DNA of 64,000 nucleotides, taken from positions 496,001 through 560,000 of the forward strand of contig JBBPUQ010000003.1 in assembly GCA_038501195.1 (NCBI GenBank). The letters are read 5' to 3'. Under the pieces are notes generated by a model that worked only from the letters and a program-made list of their open reading frames with translations, was not told the DNA's origin and ran no database searches. This stretch comes from Nemania diffusa. Taxonomy: Eukaryota > Ascomycota > Sordariomycetes > Xylariales > Xylariaceae. This document shows positions 37,779-48,444 of this stretch, in pieces. Made by a program: the position numbers and the translations under genes. Position 1 is the first letter of the stretch; every line of letters begins with the position of its first letter.

Positions 37779-39783
37779 ATGGCCTCCTCGTTCGCCCGCG
37801 GCCTGCTGGCCCTCGCGGCCGCCGCGTCCCTGACGACGGACCTCTCGGCCCAGGCGCAGTTCGTCAAGCCGCCGACGGGCCTGAAGCGCGTGATGGGGTA
37901 CGCCGACATCCCCGTGCGGTACAAGGAGGTGCCGACGGGGATCTGCGAGCTGGACCCGAGCGTCAAGAGCTACTCGGGGTACGCGGACGTCGGGGAGAAC
38001 GAGCACATCTTCTTCTGGTTCTTCGAGGCGCGCGACGTCGACCCGACCGAGGCGCCGCTGACCGTCTGGATCAACGGCGGGCCCGGCTCGAGCTCCATGA
38101 TCGGGCTCTTCGAGGAGCTCGGCCCCTGCCGCGTCGACCCCGAGGGCAAGGTCTACAGCAACCCCTACTCGTGGTCCAACGTCAGCAACCTGCTGTTCGT
38201 CGACCAGCCGAGCCAGGTCGGCTTCTCCTACTCGTACCCCGTCGACGCCTACGCCACCGACAACGGCATCGTCGTGCTGCCCGACGCCGTCTGCCCCGAG
38301 TATGCGCCCAAGGACTCGTGCGGCACCTACGCCTACCCCAACATCACCCTCACCGCCAATTCCACGCCTAGTGCGGCCCCCAACTTCTGGAAGACGCTGC
38401 AGGGCTTCATGGGCGCGTTCCCGCAGTACGCGCGCAAGGGCTTCCACTTTGCCACGGAGAGTTACGGCGGCCATTACGGTCCCATCTTCAACAAGTACAT
38501 CGAGGAGCAGAACGCGCATCTGCCTCGCCACGCTAAGAAGATCAACTTAGAGACCGTACTGATCGGAAACGGATGGTGAGTTTGAATCGTTCATGCCAGG
38601 CCCTTATTTGCGAGGGCTTGTAGGAGAGAGGGTGATAGAATACTGACCTTTGGTTACCAGGTACGATCCCGTCGTGCAATACCAAGCATGTAAGTCGATT
38701 TCTTCGTTCAGGGGGGTTTCACGCCCTCATGAACTCGCTCCCATAACACGTAAAAGTGACTAACACCTGGCGTCGCAAGACTACAACTTCACCGTCTTCC
38801 CGGGCAACACGTACGACTACGCGCCCTTCGACGAGTCGAACGCGCAGATGTTCTACAACAACCTCTACGGCAAGGGCAACTGCTACGACCGTCTGCTAGA
38901 CTGCAAGCGAACCGGCGACAACGCCATCGTAAGCTCCTCCCCACCTCCCTTCATTCTTCCCTCTCCCTCTCCAGCCACCACTAACACCACCCCCCAGTGC
39001 CGCAACGCCGACAACTTCTGCGCCTACCTAGTCGAGTCCGTCTACGACGACGTCCTCGGCCGCGACGAGTACGACATGCGCGAGCTGACCCCCGACCCCT
39101 TCCCCTACGGCTTCTACGTCGACTACCTCAACACGCCCGCCGTGCAGGCCGCCATCGGCGCCTTCACGAATTTCTCCAGCAACGGCGCCGTGGGCGAGGC
39201 CTTCGACGGCACGGGCGACGACGCGCGCGAGATCGGCACGATCGAGGCCCTCCGCTACCTCGTGGCCCGCGGCGTGACGGTGGGTCTCTACGCCGGCGAC
39301 GCCGACTACAACTGCAACTGGCTCGGCAGCGAGGTCGTGTCCTCCGCCGTCGCCGCGCCGGGCTACTCCGCGGCCGGCTACAGCGACCTGCAGACCAGCG
39401 ACGGCGTCGTGCACGGGCAGGTGCGGCAAGCCGGCAAGTTCTCCTTCACGCGCGTCTACGAGTCCGGGCACGAGGTGCCCTTCTACCAGCCCCTGGCCGC
39501 GCTCGAGTACTTCGCGCGCGCCATCGGCGGCCTCGACATCGAGACCGGGCGCGTCCCCGTCGGCGCCGGCTATCGCACGGCAGGCCCCAAGAAGAGCACG
39601 TACCGCGAGGGCAACGCGACGATCCAGTTCGAGGTCACCCCCGCGAACCTGACGTACGACGTCGTCACGAACAAGCCCGGCGCGCCGTGGCCGCAGAGCG
39701 TCATGGCCAAGCGCAGCTTCCAGGGCGCGAGGGGCGTCGGCGGGCGGCCGCGGCCGCAGTCGCGGTTTCGGACGAGGAGGTGA
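37779..39783 (+). CDS. secreted serine carboxypeptidase (S10 family)
   Basis: Exons 37779-38575, 38661-38689, 38780-38928 and 38998-39783 encode 586 residues. The introns are 85, 90 and 69 nt, all GT-AG, and exon 2 is only 29 nt. A signal peptide (about residues 1-25) ends at LSAQAQ. S10 landmarks are WINGGPGSSSM (about 97-107), the nucleophile in ATESYGGHYGP (Ser228), the catalytic Asp in AGDADYNCNW (about Asp428) and the catalytic His in ESGHEVPFYQP (about His483). The enzyme removes C-terminal residues from peptides in the vacuole or outside the cell; lack of a clear propeptide and the signal peptide favour secretion, as in the fungal carboxypeptidase S1 group. There are several N-glycosylation sites. 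The exons are very GC-rich, with C or G at nearly all third positions, unlike neighbouring genes. The C-terminus is basic and disordered. Confidence 0.92.
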
Positions 39784-40212
39784 GAGGGGGACTGATTGAG
39801 TGAGTACGTGTGTGTTTGTTAGGGTCTCGCTGTGACACAGCGAAGGCTTATAATGATATACGAATGAGGCTAGGGGCTAGCCTAATAGATGAAAAAGAAA
39901 ATAATTTGAATAGTAGTAATGAATAGGCGCTACTTAATATACTTAAGATGAAGTGTCTAAGTCAATAGATGGTTCTCATACAATTCCGTCAGTGACATGA
40001 ATAAGTGCTCTAACCTTAATCTGAGGGAATTGTTTACTGATGTAGGCATACCAGTTTAATCGCTTTTCCCTCTTCATTTGATAAAAAACATCTCTCATTC
40101 TTAAGCTATGACTGTCGTCTTCTTAGGACATATATACATAATATCATCGCTCTACAAATCTAGATCAATTGAGCATGTCATGAAGTCATCTATCATTAGG
40201 CTCGGCTGAGAT
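39784..40212. other. Short convergent intergenic region
   Basis: This AT-rich stretch holds the 3' ends of the carboxypeptidase and Xaa-Pro peptidase genes. No other feature is seen. Confidence 0.6.
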
Positions 40213-42144
40213 CTAGCTACCAAGGATAATCTTCTCCATCTCGTCAGGGTCTTTGATAGCCCCCGTCAGGTTGATATAGCCATCTTTCGTGATCAGAATG
40301 TTGTCCTCGATTCTAAATGGAAAATGACGTTAGTACCTAGGCTCTTTGCTCATGTCAGTGGAAAGGGGATGAGCCACTCACCTCACACCACCGACATCCC
40401 AGTAGTTGTTGAGGACGTTCTCATCGATATATTTGGAATGCTTAGGATCTTTGAGAAAGGGCTGGATAATAAATTCGCAGAAGTAGATCTATTTTCAGGT
40501 CAGCTCTGTTATTCTGAATACGACTATAATGTTGTGAAGCAACATACACCAGGCTCTACGGTGATGACACTGCCGGCGGGCAAGTTTCGTCTAACTCGTA
40601 GGTATTTGAACATCGGATCGGGATCCGAGTAATTGGGGTGACCGCCCGTGTCGTGCGTGTCCATGCCCAGATAATGACCTAGTCCGTGCGGTAGGAATGC
40701 CGTGCTAGTTCGGGCTTCGAGAATCTCTTTGCGATTCCCCTTTAAGATGCCAAGAGATAGTAGACCATCAATGGCGATCTCGTGTGCTCGCACGTGCACA
40801 TCATCCCACCAGACGCCCTCTTTGAGCATGGCGATGCAGTCGTTTTGCATCTGTAGGACGATTTCGTATATGGCTCGCGACTGCTCAGTGAAGCGACCCG
40901 ATATAGGGAATGTTCTAGTCTATTTCTCATGTTAGTGTCCCTAGTTCAGAGTATATGCCCGGCCAATCATTGTCAATGCCGGAAAAGGGGGCGCCTTACG
41001 ATATCCGCAGCGTATGTGCTCCATTCGGCGCCGGCATCGATAAGCAACAGATCTTTCCCAGACAGTTCCTTGTCGTTGTGAACGTAGTGAAGCGTAGCAG
41101 CTGCTCTACCACTAGCTACGATGCTAGGGTAGGCCTGCTTCTTGGCGCCTTGCCGCATACATCCGCCAATGAACACACCCTCGAGCTCGTGCTCGTTCTT
41201 GGCCTTGCGCACATTCTCCAAGACGGCCCTGTGAGCAGCGCTGCTAATCTGATTAGCCTTCGTGATGAGGGCGATCTCGTAGTCATCTTTCACGACGCGG
41301 CATTCGTCGATAGCCTCAGCAAGGATGGCAAAGTCCTTATTGCCGAACTCGAGGAAGGTGACGCTGTGCGAGACGCGCTCGGCGATGGCGAAGACGGTGG
41401 ATTTCGTGTTGGCGGCCCCTAATTTCGCCAGGATGGGGTTGAGCTCGGTGGTCGGCAGGACGGCATCGACATCGTACTTGGCTAGCGCCTCCTCGATGGA
41501 CAAGGGGAGGCCTGTCCAAATGACACCCTCGGGATCGACGGGCGGGATGAAGAGGGTTGATTTGGAGGTCTCAATGTCGTAGATGAAGGCGCAATCGGGA
41601 ATGTCGACGCCCGTCAGGTACATGAACGGTCTCCGCTGCCTGGTTTCTGATTAGAACGACGAGTTTCCCATTCTGCTGGATAATGAATACAAGCGCACCG
41701 GAAAGGAACTGGCTCATCGCTGTCTTCGAGGAGATGGTCGGACCGCCCCTCGAGGAACAGTGCGCCGGTGGCATCGGGAACCTTGGACCGGATGTATTCG
41801 ACTACGCGTTGCGCATGCGCCTTGGCGGGATACTTGCCCTTGAGGACAGCCTCAACGTCGACGTCAGCCATGGTCGTTGCAGCTTTGCGTCGGGGAGTTG
41901 TCGCGGTGGTGATTCGGCGCGGGGTAGAAACCAATGGCGAGGGCGGGGTAGTTATAGTACGCCCTGGCGCTGCTGCTAGGGCTGTGGAAGCTCGGAAGCT
42001 CGTCGTCCTGTGTCGCGCGGTAGCGATATGGCCTGACAAGAGTCGACCTTGGAGACGGGTTGGTAGCTTTGTCGACCGGAAGACAGCAGTGACATTGGTG
42101 CAGAATCTAAAGCCGCCGTTGTTCAAGACTACAGCAGGTGACAT
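40213..42144 (-). CDS. Xaa-Pro aminopeptidase/prolidase (M24B, fungal PEPP type) with possible mitochondrial leader
   Basis: Five exons, 42144-41699, 41639-41000, 40919-40548, 40488-40382 and 40312-40213, encode 554 residues from the first ATG, or 463 from the ATG at 41871, which is the usual family length. All introns are 59-80 nt, GT-AG and in phase. Metal ligands of the M24 pita-bread fold are visible: Asp in [10 protein letters not shown], Asp in TYAADITRTF, His in PHGLGHYLG, Glu in VITVEPG and Glu in GGVRIEDN. The enzyme binds two metal ions (usually Mn2+) and cleaves Xaa-Pro bonds. The 91-residue extension before 41871 has no Asp or Glu and is rich in Arg, Ser, Thr and Ala, as in a mitochondrial presequence. 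One gene may therefore supply mitochondrial and cytosolic forms through two starts. That is an inference; the upstream part could also be 5' UTR. Confidence 0.92.
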
Positions 42145-43203
42145 CTCAGACAGGTCCTCCTATAGCCAGCCTATAGGGGGTTTCCTATAGGCTATGCTAC
42201 GTACAAGAGAGCGGCTTCCTGCGGTTGAATAGATCCCGAGGCTACCTTTGAGCTCTGCCTAGGTACACTACCAAAGTGCTAATAGCGCTTATGCGTACAT
42301 TAGGCAGGTAGCTTAGGTACCCTAGTTAGCTACCTAGGACCTAGGATGTAGTATACCTGCCTGCTTGGGTAATTGTTTGTGTGGGGTAAAATATCTTGTA
42401 ATACTATAGGTACAGATAGTTATAGTATTACCTGAATACCTGGGTATAGCTTTACCTACTGAATATCCTAGAGAAATACTATAAGAGATGAGACATATAC
42501 TCTTTATTTGACATCTATGAGAGGAATCTTTTATTTCATCCTTGGTCTTTAGATTATACAACGATGTATGTACTTAAGATATAGGCTGCACCAAGCTGCA
42601 AGTTACTCATACGCCAATGCCTTGCCTATGGCTCTTAGGAATATAATACACGATGATTAGAATTAATACGAGATATACAACCTAGGAATGAATCATTAAG
42701 CTACTTGATTAAAGTAAATTGTAGTAGATTGTTCAAGCAACCCCCCGAACTACCTAATTCCCATCCAGTGTATAAATATACAACCATTCCGGATTGAGGG
42801 GTATCATATAATCAATGCCCCGACATAGGTACCATTTCTAGTACCTATAAGACCCCGCTCGGTATTTACTGCTTCTCGTTCTTAAGCAAGTATTAGTCTG
42901 CGAATTTGCGCTGATTGGTTAATGTCCTACTCTCATGCATGATGTATCGTCTTTCCAGCCAACCCCGAGATTTCCACTCGACGATAATATGAGCCTCATT
43001 GCGTCACTGGCCCCCTCCTCAAGTTAGGTGGGGAGGACGAACGTGCTCTGGCTTCTCTTCCCTAGTAGAAAGATTATCTCTGCTCCCACGATGCATGGCT
43101 TGGTAAATCCAAACATCGCTAGTCTACCCGGACTTCCTCCACTCTCAGATCGACAGTGAAGCAGCTCGCGTGACTCAACGACAGCAAATAGCTGTCGTTG
43201 TCC
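42145..43203. other. Intergenic region with TAGGTA/TACCTA motifs
   Basis: No gene is seen. The stretch 42250-42460 is dense in CTAGGTA, ACCTAGG and GGTAGC motifs of the kind found in other intergenic stretches of this window. Confidence 0.5.
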
Positions 43204-44250
43204 TCATGGCGCATGATCTAGGTTTTTCTTACGCCGCAGGTCAAGTTTCAGATTCGGTAGCGCCCCATGAGTCAATCTGCTAGAACCGGAGCTTGTATTC
43301 TTCTTCAACGCCTCCCAATGTTTTCTCAGAGTGTCCTCGCTTACTACCAACTCAAACCCGACTAGGAAGCAGAAACTTATCTCCAGTCTGGCTAACTCGA
43401 TCTCGCTCACGCCACCGACCTTGGCGATTTTGGCATGCGGGTAGCTGAGATCTTCTAACGCCTTCATAGCCACCCTGAGACCCGCGAGCAGCAACCGATG
43501 GCAGTTTCTCCTCGTCACGGGAATAGCGCGCTCCTCAACGGCTAGTCGGAATATGTAAAACGATGTTGCGAGGTAGACGGCTGTCGACATGGGACAGAAC
43601 CGGTGGATGCGCATGAGGTAGTCTTCGATGCTGATAGGTGGGGGCGCCTTACTGAAGAACTTGCGAGTGATAGCGCTATGTTGTAGATTTAGAGGCTGCG
43701 AGTTTTCCCCGATCACGATGTATGGTTGGGGCGTGGCCGCTGGTGGGGGCGTCGGTGGATTTCGTAGGCGCACGCCGTCGACGGGCTGAAATCCCGGCAC
43801 ATCGAAGAAGCCCTGGACCTGACCCTGTCCTTGCGATCGTTGCTGATCGACGGGCTGGTGTTGCTGCTGCTGTTGTTGAAGGCGGGCAAGATTCCTTTCG
43901 GAATGCGACCGAACAATGGCAGCTTTTTCCCGTTGCATGCTTCGCATATTCGGCACGGGAGGGCTCGTGGGAGGGGGAGTCGGCGGGATGTCGCCCGTCA
44001 CGCAAACCAGGGATTCGATTCCATCACAGAGAAGCCTCAGGGCAGCAGTGGGGGTCAGCTTGAACAAATCGGCCGAGGGAGAATCGGTCGGGACAGCATG
44101 GAGAGGTGGAGGCGTTCGCGCTTGGGAGAGTAGGTTGGGATCGGTCGAGGGGACGGGTCGCGGCGGGGGCAGGATCGGGATCGTGTCTGAGCCCTCGCCC
44201 TTGGCTTCGATGGCATCCTGCTCATTCTCATTACCCTCCGTTGGCGGCAT
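43204..44250 (-). CDS. Pho80/Pcl-type cyclin, partner of Pho85-like kinase
   Basis: This intronless ORF encodes 348 residues. An N-terminal Pro/Ser/Thr-rich region precedes a short family segment (LTPTAALRLLCDGIESLV, about residues 65-82). A disordered linker with a Gln run (about 125-130) follows, then the cyclin fold (about 193-312), including IEDYLMRIHRFCPMSTAVYL, the RNCHRLLLAGLRVAMK helix and LARLEISFCFLVGFEL. This is the layout of Pho80/Pcl6/Pcl7-like cyclins, which activate the Pho85 cyclin-dependent kinase in phosphate, glycogen and stress signalling. The start MPPTEGNENEQ is the only ATG that gives a full protein. A Gac1-like regulator and an acid phosphatase, both in pathways linked to Pho85 in yeast, lie elsewhere in the window, but the distances do not suggest co-regulation. 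Confidence 0.88.
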   Translation of the reverse strand: MPPTEGNENEQDAIEAKGEGSDTIPILPPPRPVPSTDPNLLSQARTPPPLHAVPTDSPSADLFKLTPTAALRLLCDGIESLVCVTGDIPPTPPPTSPPVPNMRSMQREKAAIVRSHSERNLARLQQQQQQHQPVDQQRSQGQGQVQGFFDVPGFQPVDGVRLRNPPTPPPAATPQPYIVIGENSQPLNLQHSAITRKFFSKAPPPISIEDYLMRIHRFCPMSTAVYLATSFYIFRLAVEERAIPVTRRNCHRLLLAGLRVAMKALEDLSYPHAKIAKVGGVSEIELARLEISFCFLVGFELVVSEDTLRKHWEALKKNTSSGSSRLTHGALPNLKLDLRRKKNLDHAP

Positions 44251-46455
44251 TGTATGCCGTGCTTCTTCTCTTTGCTGACGACCTAAATGGCCAAAGGGTC
44301 ACGAGCCACTACACTAGTAGTAGAAGGCAGCGAACCACGATGTCGATGTACGCTTTAGATGTATCTCCTATGGCTTGTGTGATGGAGTGTGTTGTCTGAG
44401 CAAATCTTTCTCTCCGTGCGATTCAACTCGACGTGTTTGTCTGGAATTCAATAAGAGTGGAGGATGAACCTGACAGGGTTGCTAAGTTCCTCATGTGTGT
44501 TGTCGTCTTGAATTCGGCCCTTTAGGAGGACGCATCATCTCTTAGTCTTGACAAATTGGTCGATCAGTGGTAGATGGTGTAGAATCTATCTAGCACATTA
44601 AAACAAGACTGGGGGCCTGATCATGATGATGATGACAATGATTGTGGTGGTCAGTCAGTCGACACACGACCGAGAACAATGGGGCACAATTGGAGGCCGA
44701 AGGGACGGATGGATGTCAAAGTCTTGTATAAGTGGAAATAAATACAATGAACGATGCCAACCTGGGCCACTATTACCGACTAGTCGGGCGTACTGCAGAG
44801 TAAATAGATGAGCGAATGATGAAAGATGATGTAGTCTATCATTCCCAATAAGAGAAAAAGGCAGAAATTTTGTAGTAACGGGGAAAAGAAACGACGGTAT
44901 TCATTTCGGAGAAGTTGCTTCGACAGACGGTGACTTGGAAGCGCAGATGAGTATTTTGTGGTGGTTAATTAATGATTTTGGAATTGACCCCGCCAGCTTG
45001 GTGTATGTATGTATATCTCAATGAGTCGAAAAAGAAAATAGTCTGGCACTTGGTCTGGCCCAAATCTGCTGTTCCACAGCACCATAGCACCTACCAGGCG
45101 GGGTGAGACAAGGGGTTTTACAGCATGTCAGGGGTCTAATGACCGAACTGCTAGGTAGGTAGCTACCCAGGTATTATTGGTAGCGGTTACTGGCGGGGTT
45201 AATTGGTACCTCAAGGGTCTGAAACTTGCAGGTAGGTGCCTACCTCTAGATGTGTATTCTAGGTACCAACTGACTGCAATCCAATAGGTCCTTTCCCCGG
45301 ATTCAGGCTGCCTACTTTAGAGATCACATGAGCCGTGAACCAACCATGTAAGCTGGGCAACAAACATCTGCTGGCTCGAGGCAATGCTGAAGAACGAATT
45401 CGACATCAATGTTCCATCCTTGGAGACCACGTGTAGAGCACGAACCGACACATCGAAATCTAGGTACAAAGTCCAGGCAGTCCAGGCTAGACTTTCCTGT
45501 CAAGCTAGGATGCTCCTTCGATTCATCGCCAATCCGGGACTGACAAGTATGTATCTCAGCCACCCGGCTATTGTCACCCTGCTCTGCACCAAGCATACTG
45601 TGATAGGCCACAGGTGAATAATAGAACTCATGCTATTTCCAAGCTGCTGTTACCTGGATAGCTTCTCAACTAGCTATCGAAGGATCGACAAATCAAACAG
45701 AGCCTTTACTAAATACAGTGAGATACCCATATTTCTACACACTCTAATCTTCGCTAGGAGCACATGTCCCGTTCATCGATCTCGATTTCGCCGCCTCGCT
45801 TCTGTATTCACTGCATGTGTAGTGCACTAGTCTGCCCATATGCAGTGTGCTTTAAGCCAACCGAGGCCACCTTCTCCAAAAATTTCCCCTAGAAAGTGGA
45901 ATGCCGATCTATCTGGTGAGGGGAGATTCTGATATCGCGGATAAGCTTAGATACTTACAGATAATTTCGCAGGGACCAGATAGGTGCCGGCATCACAGTT
46001 GTAACGGATGCAAACAACGCAGAGAAGCTCACCAATGGCTTCAATTTGCCTCCGCGACCATTCCGCCTATTATCAAATTTCTCATAGTTTTCTTATGGTA
46101 TCTTGCATAAGCTAGCAATGGATTATTTATAAGCCTCTAGACCTGTACATTGCCACAGCGGGGAAGCGGTGATCTAGACCCTCGATCCGCACTGAGTACG
46201 CATATGCTCTGAGTAACGTTGCGAAGTTACAATATACATGATGGGAGAAAAGGGGCATAGGCTCTTGGGGAGGCCTTTGATGTTAGATGACTTGAGCAGT
46301 TAATCTAAGTAATGAAGGAAGTCCGCACTAGAGCAGTACACCTCATCTCACCTCGGGTTAACATGCAATCGAATGTGGAGGTTGAGGTACTTATTACCCC
46401 CTTCTGATGGGGCCTTGAAAACGATCTTCATATATTCCAATATTGGCGCTACTAA
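44251..46455. other. Intergenic region, no supported gene
   Basis: A GAT/GATGAT microsatellite lies near 44620-44640, and a TAGGTAGGTAGCTACC cluster near 45153-45260. ORFs at 45324-45830 overlap on both strands and have no motifs; 45901-46110 is also unsupported. Confidence 0.5.
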
Positions 46456-48444
46456 TTAGCAGTTTAACTTCACTTTGCAATCTGCACGACCCAGAGTTAG
46501 CATCGTTCTACGCACATAAACGAAAAGAGACCGAATACATGGGAACATTCAACTCACCTATAACTGCAGACTGCCCTCCTTCGACAGCCTGAATGGCTCT
46601 CTTAAGCGTCTCTTCTAGTATATCTGCCTTTTCAACTCTGGCAGCAAAGAGGTCTCCTCCAGCCGCTGCCTTCGCAATGCCTGAGAAATCAGGAACTGGG
46701 TCGAAAGATATGTTAATCTCCTCATTAGTTGCCGTAGAGCCCAAGCCCTCTGGATGAACAAGTAACATGGACTTCCGCGGAGCGTTCCAGCCTAAATAAT
46801 CAAGTTAGCAGGTAGGTACTATACGGATTAGAACCAATAATCTCACCCTTATTGTTGAGGACGATTGTCAGTACCGGGATCTGGTACCGCCTAGATATCC
46901 AATATACACTGCCGGGTACGGAAAACAAGAACGTGCCGTCGCCCACAACCTGGACCACGAACTTGCCCTTGCCCCCATGCTCAGCGACCGAGGCCAGCTT
47001 GATGCCCAGAGCACCGCCACCGGACCAGCCTAGGCCGCCTCCACCACAGTTGATCCACGAGCCGGGGAGCTCCGGCCGCACATTATCATGGACGTACGGA
47101 GTGTTCGTGACCGCTTCGACAGCCCAAATAGTATCTTTAGGACAGAGTTCCCGCAATGTCTTGCACAAATGTCCTGTTCCAAACGAGCCGTCTGCAGCCG
47201 GGACAGCGGTTTCTGAGATGGCTGCCAAGCACGCGTTATATGAGGCTTGTAGTGCATCCCATTTCTTACTGCTGATCTCCGCATCGGCCTTGCCTACGAG
47301 TTCCTTGGCAGACTCTATGATCTGTTCAACAGAAGTAAGAGCATCGGCACGGTACCGACGTTGAGCAGGCACATAAGCCACCGGCATCATGTACTTGAGC
47401 GGGTCGACATCGATGTGGAAGACCTTAGTGCCCTCTTTAGGCTTGCATTGGGTTGGGATCCACGGCACATCGCAGTTCAAAATGAGTATAGCGTCCGCCT
47501 CTCTGATCGAATTGTCGTTGCCATTCCGAAGTCCGAGCCAGGCAGGATGCGACCCAGGGAAGCACATATCGCTCCCACCCGTGTCAAGCACACGCAGCCC
47601 CTTTATCGTGTCTGCCAACTCAACGAGTGCACTAGGGACCTTATGATTACGCCCGGAGAACCCCGTGATCAGCAACGGCTTCTCAGCACCAATGAGGGCC
47701 TCTGCGATCGCTTTTGACGCTTTGGGCGGTAATCCACCCAACTCAACCGGGTCCCAAAGACTCTGATCGAGCGAGTACGGCGTGATATCCTGCTCCATAA
47801 CCTCCCTCGCTCCGAGCAGATATACCGGTCCCTGGGGATCGCTCCTAGCGAATTGCAGCGCCCGGTTCACCATCTGCTTGACGTTCGTGCCCGTCTTGAG
47901 CTCGCCGGTGTAGCGGCAGTACTGGGCCACGATCTGCTTCTGGTCAGGGACGTCCTGCATCCAGTGGATGTACTCGGTTCGCGACCCGCGCATCTCGCCC
48001 TCGAGCGTGAACGGGCTCAGCCCGGCGAATATGAAGACGGGGGCGCGGCCCGTGCTCGCGTTGTGCACGGCTGCGCCTAGCCCTTGGGTTCCCACGTCGA
48101 CGTGGATAATGACACATTGAGGCTTGCCACTCAGTCGCGCGTAGCCATCAGCCATGGACATAGCCACCATCTAGTATATTCAGTCAGCAACATCACGATG
48201 ACCATCTCTTTTTAATTGCGCACTCTTCTAGTTGACGTACCTCATTTGGACACGTGATGATGCGAGGAAAGTTACCCTTGCTTTCCCTCTGACCCTTGAC
48301 CATGGCTTCGATGATGCTGGGGTGGTCAGAACCCAGATTGACGAAGCAATATGTAACACCTGCCTGCCATAACGCCTCGAAGAAGGCAAATGATGCCGTA
48401 TACATGGTATCTTTTAAAGGGACAACAATTTCCGTGGACGTCAT
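46456..48444 (-). CDS. ThDP-dependent enzyme (acetolactate synthase / benzoylformate decarboxylase-like)
   Basis: Exons 48444-48241, 48170-46847, 46791-46558 and 46481-46456 encode 595 residues. The introns are 70, 55 and 76 nt. The last exon is only 26 nt, adding VIDCKVKLNC with a normal stop. Exon 1 ends in CPNE and exon 2 opens with MVAMSMADGYAR, so the conserved glutamate that activates the cofactor is residue 68. The central domain is about 200-340. The ThDP/Mg2+ motif GDGTFLFSV...LNNKG is at about 478-509. There is no mitochondrial targeting signal, unlike anabolic acetolactate synthase, so the enzyme is probably cytosolic or peroxisomal. It belongs to the broad fungal group annotated as thiamine pyrophosphate enzyme. 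The substrate (a 2-keto acid) cannot be told from sequence alone. Confidence 0.88.

Noticed and set aside
37644..38531. 295-residue minus-strand ORF
   Set aside because: Stop-free by GC-rich codon bias opposite the carboxypeptidase; Arg/Val/Asp composition and no motif.
38997..39803. 268-residue Arg-rich plus-strand ORF
   Set aside because: Frame-shifted shadow of carboxypeptidase exon 4.
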